Positions 57,144 to 60,319 of a stretch of 60,319 bases of DNA are shown here, piece by piece. The DNA lies in assembly GCA_018240985.1 (NCBI GenBank), contig JAFEER010000294.1, forward strand, positions 1-60,319, in the 5' to 3' direction. Numbering within the stretch: the stretch's first letter is position 1; every line of letters starts with the position of its first letter. The translations under genes and the position numbers were made by a program. The notes beneath the pieces are model-generated. The model ran no database searches. It worked only from the letters and a program-made list of their open reading frames with translations, and was not told the DNA's origin. The DNA is from Pseudomonadota bacterium. Its GTDB lineage: Bacteria > Pseudomonadota > Gammaproteobacteria > Burkholderiales > Burkholderiaceae_C.

Positions 57144-58348
57144 GCCGCATTCCGCAATCCTCCCTCGATGCCGCCGCCGTGAACCGCGCGCTGCGCGGGC
57201 GCGTGGCGATTGCCGGCGCCGCCACCTATGGCTGCGGCGAATCGCCCGGCATGGACGACATGACGCTCCTGGTGCGCGCCGCGCAGGCGGCGGTGCAGGA
57301 CGCGGGCCTCAGCATGCAGGACATCGACGGCCTGGCCACCTGCAGCGTCAACGCCAGCATGTGGCCCATGCCGGTGATCGAGCACCTCGGCATCAATCCG
57401 ACCTACGTGGACGGCACCATGATAGGCGGCAGCAGCTTCATCGCCCATCTGCTGCCGGCGATGCGCGCGCTGGAGGCCGGGCAATGCAAGGCCGTGCTGG
57501 TGTGCTACGGCAGCGCGCAGCGCTCTGCCACCTTCGGCCGCAAGGAAAGCGTGGCCGCGCGGCGCTTCCTGGATCCGCAGCCCTATGAGCATCCCTACGA
57601 GCCGGTGCAGCCCGTTACCTCTTATGCGCTGGCCGCGGCGCGCCACATGCATGAGTTCGGCACTACGCGCGCGCAGCTGGCCGAGGTGGCCGTGGCCGCA
57701 CGCGCCTGGGCGCAGATGAACCCCGAGGCCTTCATGCGCGACCCGCTCACCATCGAGGATGTGCTCGGCGCGCGCCCCATCGCCAGCCCGCTCACGGTGC
57801 GCGACTGCTGCCTGGTGACCGACGGCGGCGGCGCCATCGTGCTCACTCGCGCCGATCGTGCGTGCGACCTGGCCCAGCCCCCGGTCTACGTGCTGGGCAA
57901 CGCCACGGCGATCTGGAACCGCCAGATCTCCTGCATGCCCGATCTGACCACGACCAGCGCCGCGCAGTCCGGCGCCCAGGCCTTTGCCATGGCGGGCCTG
58001 CAGGCGGCGGACATGGACATGGCCCAGGTCTACGACGCCTTCACCATCAACACCCTGCTGTTCCTGGAGGATCTGGGCTTTTGCCAGAAGGGCGAGGGCG
58101 GCGCCTTCGTGCAGGGCGGCGGCATCGCCCCCGGCGGGCGCCTGGCCGTGAACACCAATGGCGGCGGCCTGTCCTGCGTGCACCCCGGCATGTACGGCAT
58201 CTTTGCGCTCATCGAGGCCGTGCGCCAGCTGCGCGGCGAGGCCGGCCAACGCCAGTTGAAGCAGCACCGCACGGCCGTGGTGCATGGCAACGGCGGTACG
58301 CTGTCGAGCCAGTCCACGGCCGTGCTCGGCACGGCTGAAACCCTTTGA
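57140..58348 (+). CDS. Thiolase-like (SCP-x/Ltp2-type) protein lacking the nucleophilic Cys
   Basis: A 402-aa thiolase-fold protein: VAIAGAATYGCGESPGMDDM, DIDGLATCSVN, DGTMIGGSSFIAHLLPA, DMAQVYDAFTINTLLFLEDL and GGGLSCVHPGMYGIF. At the position of the catalytic Cys it has Gly/Ser (GGSS, residues 96-99). With a DUF35 partner it resembles Ltp2-type CoA-ester aldolases (retro-aldol cleavage) or the non-standard thiolases of aromatic pathways such as BbsAB. Simple thiolysis is unlikely. It overlaps the DUF35 gene by 4 bp. Confidence 0.85.
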   Translation: MSRIPQSSLDAAAVNRALRGRVAIAGAATYGCGESPGMDDMTLLVRAAQAAVQDAGLSMQDIDGLATCSVNASMWPMPVIEHLGINPTYVDGTMIGGSSFIAHLLPAMRALEAGQCKAVLVCYGSAQRSATFGRKESVAARRFLDPQPYEHPYEPVQPVTSYALAAARHMHEFGTTRAQLAEVAVAARAWAQMNPEAFMRDPLTIEDVLGARPIASPLTVRDCCLVTDGGGAIVLTRADRACDLAQPPVYVLGNATAIWNRQISCMPDLTTTSAAQSGAQAFAMAGLQAADMDMAQVYDAFTINTLLFLEDLGFCQKGEGGAFVQGGGIAPGGRLAVNTNGGGLSCVHPGMYGIFALIEAVRQLRGEAGQRQLKQHRTAVVHGNGGTLSSQSTAVLGTAETL

Positions 58349-58459
58349 CACACATGCGGTTTTCAACAACCCTGACCATTCCAGCCGTCATCCCGGCGCA
58401 GGCCGCAATGACGTGAACTGGCCTTGCGCCCCCAATTCACCATTGAAAGAGACAAAGAC

Positions 58460-59617
58460 ATGATCCGTGACCCGGAAATTCTGGAAGCCCTGCTCGACAG
58501 CGTGCGCCGCTTTGTGCGCGAACGCCTGGTGCCGGCCGAGACCGAGGTGGCCGAGACCGACGAAATCCCCGAGACCATCGTGCAGGAGATGCGCGAACTC
58601 GGCCTGTTCGGCATGACCATTCCCGAGCAATTCGGCGGCCTGGAGCTGACCATGGAGGAGGAATGCCGCGTGCTGCTGGAGCTGTGCCAGACCGCGCCGG
58701 CCTTCCGCTCCGTCATCGGCACCACGGTGGGCATTGGCTCGCAGGGCATCCTGATCGACGGCACGCCCGAGCAGCAGGCCCAGTGGCTGCCCAAGCTCGC
58801 CACGGGCGAGGTCATCGCCTCGTTCGCGCTGACCGAGCCCGAGGCGGGGTCGGACGCAGCCTCGCTGCGCACCACCGCCATCAAGGATGGCGACCACTAC
58901 ATCGTCAACGGCACCAAGCGCTTCATCACCAACGCGCCGCATGCCGGCATGTTCACGCTGATGGCGCGCACCAACCCCGACAACAAGGGCGCGGGCGGCG
59001 TGTCCTCGTTCATCGTCGATGCCAAATCGCCCGGCATCAGCTTCGGCAAGTACGACAAGAAGATGGGCCAGAAGGGCGCCCACACCTGCGACGTGATCTT
59101 CGACAACGTCAAGGTGCCCGCGGCCAACCTCATCGGCCTGAAGGAAGGCAAGGGCTTCAAGACGGCGATGAAGGTGCTGGAAAAGGGCCGCATCCACATC
59201 GCCGCCGTGGCCGTGGGCGTGGCCAAGCGCATCCTGCGTGATGCGCTCGCGTACTCGCTGGAGCGCAAGCAGTTCGGCCACGCGATCTGCGACTTCCAGC
59301 TGGTGCAGGCCATGCTGGCCGACAGCCAGGCCGAGCTGTATGCGGCCGAATGCATGACGCTGGATGCCGCGCGCCGGCGTGACGATGGCTTGAACGTGTC
59401 CACCGAGGCGTCTTGCGCCAAGATGTTCGCCACCGAGATGTGCGGCCGCGTGGCCGACCGCGCGGTGCAGATCCTGGGCGGCGCGGGCTACATGGCCGAA
59501 TACGGCATCGAGCGTTTCTACCGCGACGTGCGCCTGTTCCGCCTGTACGAGGGTACGACGCAGATCCAGCAGATCATCATCGCGCGCAACATGGTGCGCG
59601 AGGCGCGCGACGCATGA
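58460..59617 (+). CDS. Acyl-CoA dehydrogenase
   Basis: A 385-aa flavoprotein: ALTEPEAGSDAASLRTTAI, YIVNGTKRFITNAPHAGMFT, SLERKQFGHAICDFQLVQ, ILGGAGYMAEYGIERFYRD and RLYEGTTQIQQIIIARNM with the catalytic Glu in YEGT. Unlike the two other dehydrogenases here it keeps the standard catalytic residue. ATG 58460 (MIRDPEIL) follows GAGACAAAG. It overlaps the thioesterase start by 4 bp and follows the DUF35/thiolase pair after 111 bp. Confidence 0.93.
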   Translation: MIRDPEILEALLDSVRRFVRERLVPAETEVAETDEIPETIVQEMRELGLFGMTIPEQFGGLELTMEEECRVLLELCQTAPAFRSVIGTTVGIGSQGILIDGTPEQQAQWLPKLATGEVIASFALTEPEAGSDAASLRTTAIKDGDHYIVNGTKRFITNAPHAGMFTLMARTNPDNKGAGGVSSFIVDAKSPGISFGKYDKKMGQKGAHTCDVIFDNVKVPAANLIGLKEGKGFKTAMKVLEKGRIHIAAVAVGVAKRILRDALAYSLERKQFGHAICDFQLVQAMLADSQAELYAAECMTLDAARRRDDGLNVSTEASCAKMFATEMCGRVADRAVQILGGAGYMAEYGIERFYRDVRLFRLYEGTTQIQQIIIARNMVREARDA

Positions 59618-60030
59618 GCGCAGCGCCACCGGATCGCAGCGCCTTCATGCGCCTGATCGGCGCGGCCCAGGTGCCGGCGCCGCCCGGCAAGGTGCATGTG
59701 CGCCTGCCGCAGCTGCGCGAAGACCTGCTGAACCAGCTGCCGGCCGCGCATGGCGGCGTGATCATGACGCTGCTCGATTCGGTCATGTCGCGCGCCGCGG
59801 GCCAGTTGCCGGGCGCGCCGTCGCAGACCGCCGTGACGGTGGAGATGACGAGCCGCTTCCACCGCCCCGGCCGCGGCGCGCTGCTGGCCGAGGGCTGGGT
59901 GGTGCATGCCACGCGCAGCCTGTGCAGCTGCGCGGGGCAGCTGCTGGATGAGGAGGGCAAGCTGGTGGCCACGGCCAGCGGCACCTTCAAGTACTGGCTG
60001 GCGCCGACGACACTGAACTCGGCAGAGTAG
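59614..60030 (+). CDS. PaaI-like hotdog thioesterase
   Basis: A 138-aa acyl-CoA thioesterase: NQLPAAHGGVIMTLLDSVMS is the active-site helix with Gly-Gly and Asp, then TVEMTSRFHRPGRGALLAEG and DEEGKLVATASGTFKYW. ATG 59614 overlaps the dehydrogenase stop (ATGA). It has the same family and size class as the thioesterase at 19680 but low similarity to it. It probably recycles CoA for the last operon. Confidence 0.87.
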   Translation: MSAAPPDRSAFMRLIGAAQVPAPPGKVHVRLPQLREDLLNQLPAAHGGVIMTLLDSVMSRAAGQLPGAPSQTAVTVEMTSRFHRPGRGALLAEGWVVHATRSLCSCAGQLLDEEGKLVATASGTFKYWLAPTTLNSAE

Positions 60031-60319
60031 GCGGGCAGCCAGACGCCATGCCGGATCTGGCGCGCATAGTCCTGAAAGCCTGACGTCCAAGCCCAATGTA
60101 GGCCGGCTTGCTGCTCATTTGATTGGAGAAGTCGGAATGAGGGCAGGCCCTCAACCTAGATTCGGCAGTTGACCGCTTGCAACCTTCTGGAAAGTCGCAT
60201 GGATATTGACGTTCCCTGCTTCGCTGCCGTTCACCTGTTGGGTGAGAGCGCTACGCGCTCGCCAGCACCGCGCTCGCCGCACCATGCGGCGTTGCTCCTC
60301 CTTGCGGGCAGTAGCCCGC
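60031..60319. other. Right edge of the window, no gene seen
   Basis: No convincing gene in 289 bp. GAGAGCGCTACGCGCTC is a palindrome near 60244-60260. GGAGAAGTCGGAATGAGG could be a ribosome site and ATG at 60137, but the frame that follows is short. Confidence 0.4.

Overview
The window looks like a chromosomal segment of a high-GC betaproteobacterium, most likely Burkholderiales/Comamonadaceae (Acidovorax, Alicycliphilus, Delftia or Comamonas-like). The evidence is the uniformly GC-rich coding sequence, the many orphan Bug/TTT periplasmic receptors, the abundance of CoA-dependent acid catabolism genes, and intergenic hairpin repeats of the kind common in that family. No tRNA, rRNA, CRISPR or phage genes were seen.

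Region 1 (0.2-6.4 kb) holds a lipoprotein 5'-nucleotidase, an MFS transporter plus cytosine-deaminase-like amidohydrolase operon, an AraC regulator and a DUF1269 gene. A 67-bp element is duplicated upstream of the MFS gene and beside the AraC gene. Region 2 (6.4-13.1 kb) is an accessory island. Every gene in it is on the minus strand. It holds a DUF4160/DUF2442/UPF0158 group, a HigB/HigA-type toxin-antitoxin pair, a RAYT (REP-associated transposase) element, BrnT/BrnA, a lower-GC putative PD-(D/E)XK nuclease and a PIN (VapC)/Phd pair. Two clear attC sites, one truncated and one degenerate, sit 3' of cassettes, and no integron integrase is present, so part of the island reads as an orphan cassette array (CALIN). 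Three toxin-type operons have near-identical promoters placed exactly 6 nt before the start codon, predicting leaderless mRNAs. Two families of miniature elements (one with RAYT-type ends, one with 8-bp target duplications) are nested in the same island.

Region 3 (13.1-24.6 kb) holds a patatin phospholipase, sdaA, Bug receptors (one with an amber codon at position 2), an acyl-CoA ligase, a thioesterase, a DUF3300 lipoprotein with a Gln-rich tail, and a seven-repeat beta-propeller protein. Region 4 (24.7-37.2 kb) is a pair of divergent acyl-CoA catabolic operons: ligase, acyl-CoA dehydrogenase and two Bug receptors on minus; thiolase, two SDRs, Bug receptor, crotonase, IclR regulator and a racemase-family CoA transferase on plus. 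Region 5 (37.2-44.8 kb, minus) matches the known itaconate degradation gene set: hydratase (ich), acyl-CoA dehydrogenase, CoA-transferase (ict), MmgE/PrpD, citramalyl-CoA lyase (ccl). A Bug receptor inside it is reduced to its two ends. Region 6 (45.0-60.0 kb) carries a second beta-oxidation-like set: SDR, MaoC hydratase, crotonase, CoA transferase, thiolase, ligase, Bug receptors, an M20 hydrolase, a DUF35/thiolase-like pair, an acyl-CoA dehydrogenase and a thioesterase.

Taken together the segment is a mosaic of catabolic operons for carboxylic acids: uptake by Bug receptors, CoA activation by ligases or transferases, dehydrogenation, hydration, and thiolysis or aldol cleavage. GC-rich intergenic hairpin elements separate many of the operons. 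Two Bug genes and one crotonase gene have decayed, so gene loss is under way.
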